Source: JAADEM01 sp965371855 (GTDB lineage: Bacteria; Bacteroidota; Bacteroidia; Bacteroidales; Marinilabiliaceae). Taken from it: a DNA stretch of 15,006 bases. Location of the stretch: NCBI GenBank assembly GCA_965371855.1, contig CBDUZZ010000092.1:1-15006 (forward strand), written 5' to 3'. The translations under genes were made by a program, and so were the position numbers. The notes beneath the pieces were generated by a model that worked only from the letters and a program-made list of their open reading frames with translations, was not told the DNA's origin and did not search any database. Below are positions 14,973-15,006 of the stretch, one piece after another. The first letter of the stretch is position 1; each line of letters opens with the position of its first letter.

Positions 14973-15006
14973 CAATTACCTGAAAACCAACAAATAAATT
15001 TCAAAA

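Overview
The window is AT-rich and mostly looks like a marine or gut-type Bacteroidota genome (order Bacteroidales/Marinilabiliales is my inference). The main support is a secreted 886-residue Asp-box protein with a type IX secretion C-terminal domain, lipoprotein signal peptides on a GH31 enzyme and a sulfatase, a DUF5009-type membrane acyltransferase, and weak use of Shine-Dalgarno sites. There are no rRNA or tRNA genes, CRISPR arrays or transposases.

Layout. (1) 1-1763 is an accessory patch: the frameshifted 3' end of a calcineurin-like phosphoesterase, a structured non-coding stretch, a complete VapBC-like toxin-antitoxin pair (DUF6364-type antitoxin and PIN toxin), a ~100 bp imperfect palindrome starting 2 bp after the toxin stop, and a 55-residue N-terminal stump of an alpha/beta hydrolase. 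The palindrome resembles, but does not exactly match, an integron attC site. (2) 1793-8449 holds intact genes: a YghZ-type aldo/keto reductase, a convergent DUF5009 acyltransferase, a small secreted protein, the T9SS Asp-box protein, and an SMP-30-like secreted beta-propeller. (3) 8489-13351, all on the minus strand, holds an intact AlkD-type DNA glycosylase and then what looks like a decaying glycan-degradation locus: a GH31 gene reduced to three pieces, an intact lipoprotein sulfatase, a GH110 gene that lost its middle in frame, and the last ~31 codons of another gene. Between sulfatase and GH31 lies a dense cluster of hairpins and a ~226 bp MITE-like element. (4) 13447-15006, plus strand, has an intact mannonate dehydratase (uxuA) and a DJ-1/PfpI gene that stops before its catalytic cysteine.

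How the genes fit together. Sulfatase, GH31, GH110, uxuA and perhaps the DUF5009 protein suggest an ancestral locus for a sulfated, galactose- and uronate-containing glycan. In this genome the two glycosidases look inactive, while the sulfatase and uronate step remain. About six of sixteen coding loci are truncated, frameshifted or internally deleted; in GH31 and GH110 both gene ends are kept and the interior is missing. That is either real deletion-driven decay or assembly collapse, and reads are needed to tell. I cannot demonstrate a new system. The best leads are the attC-like palindromes around the toxin-antitoxin pair, the MITE-like element, and the in-frame miniaturised GH110.
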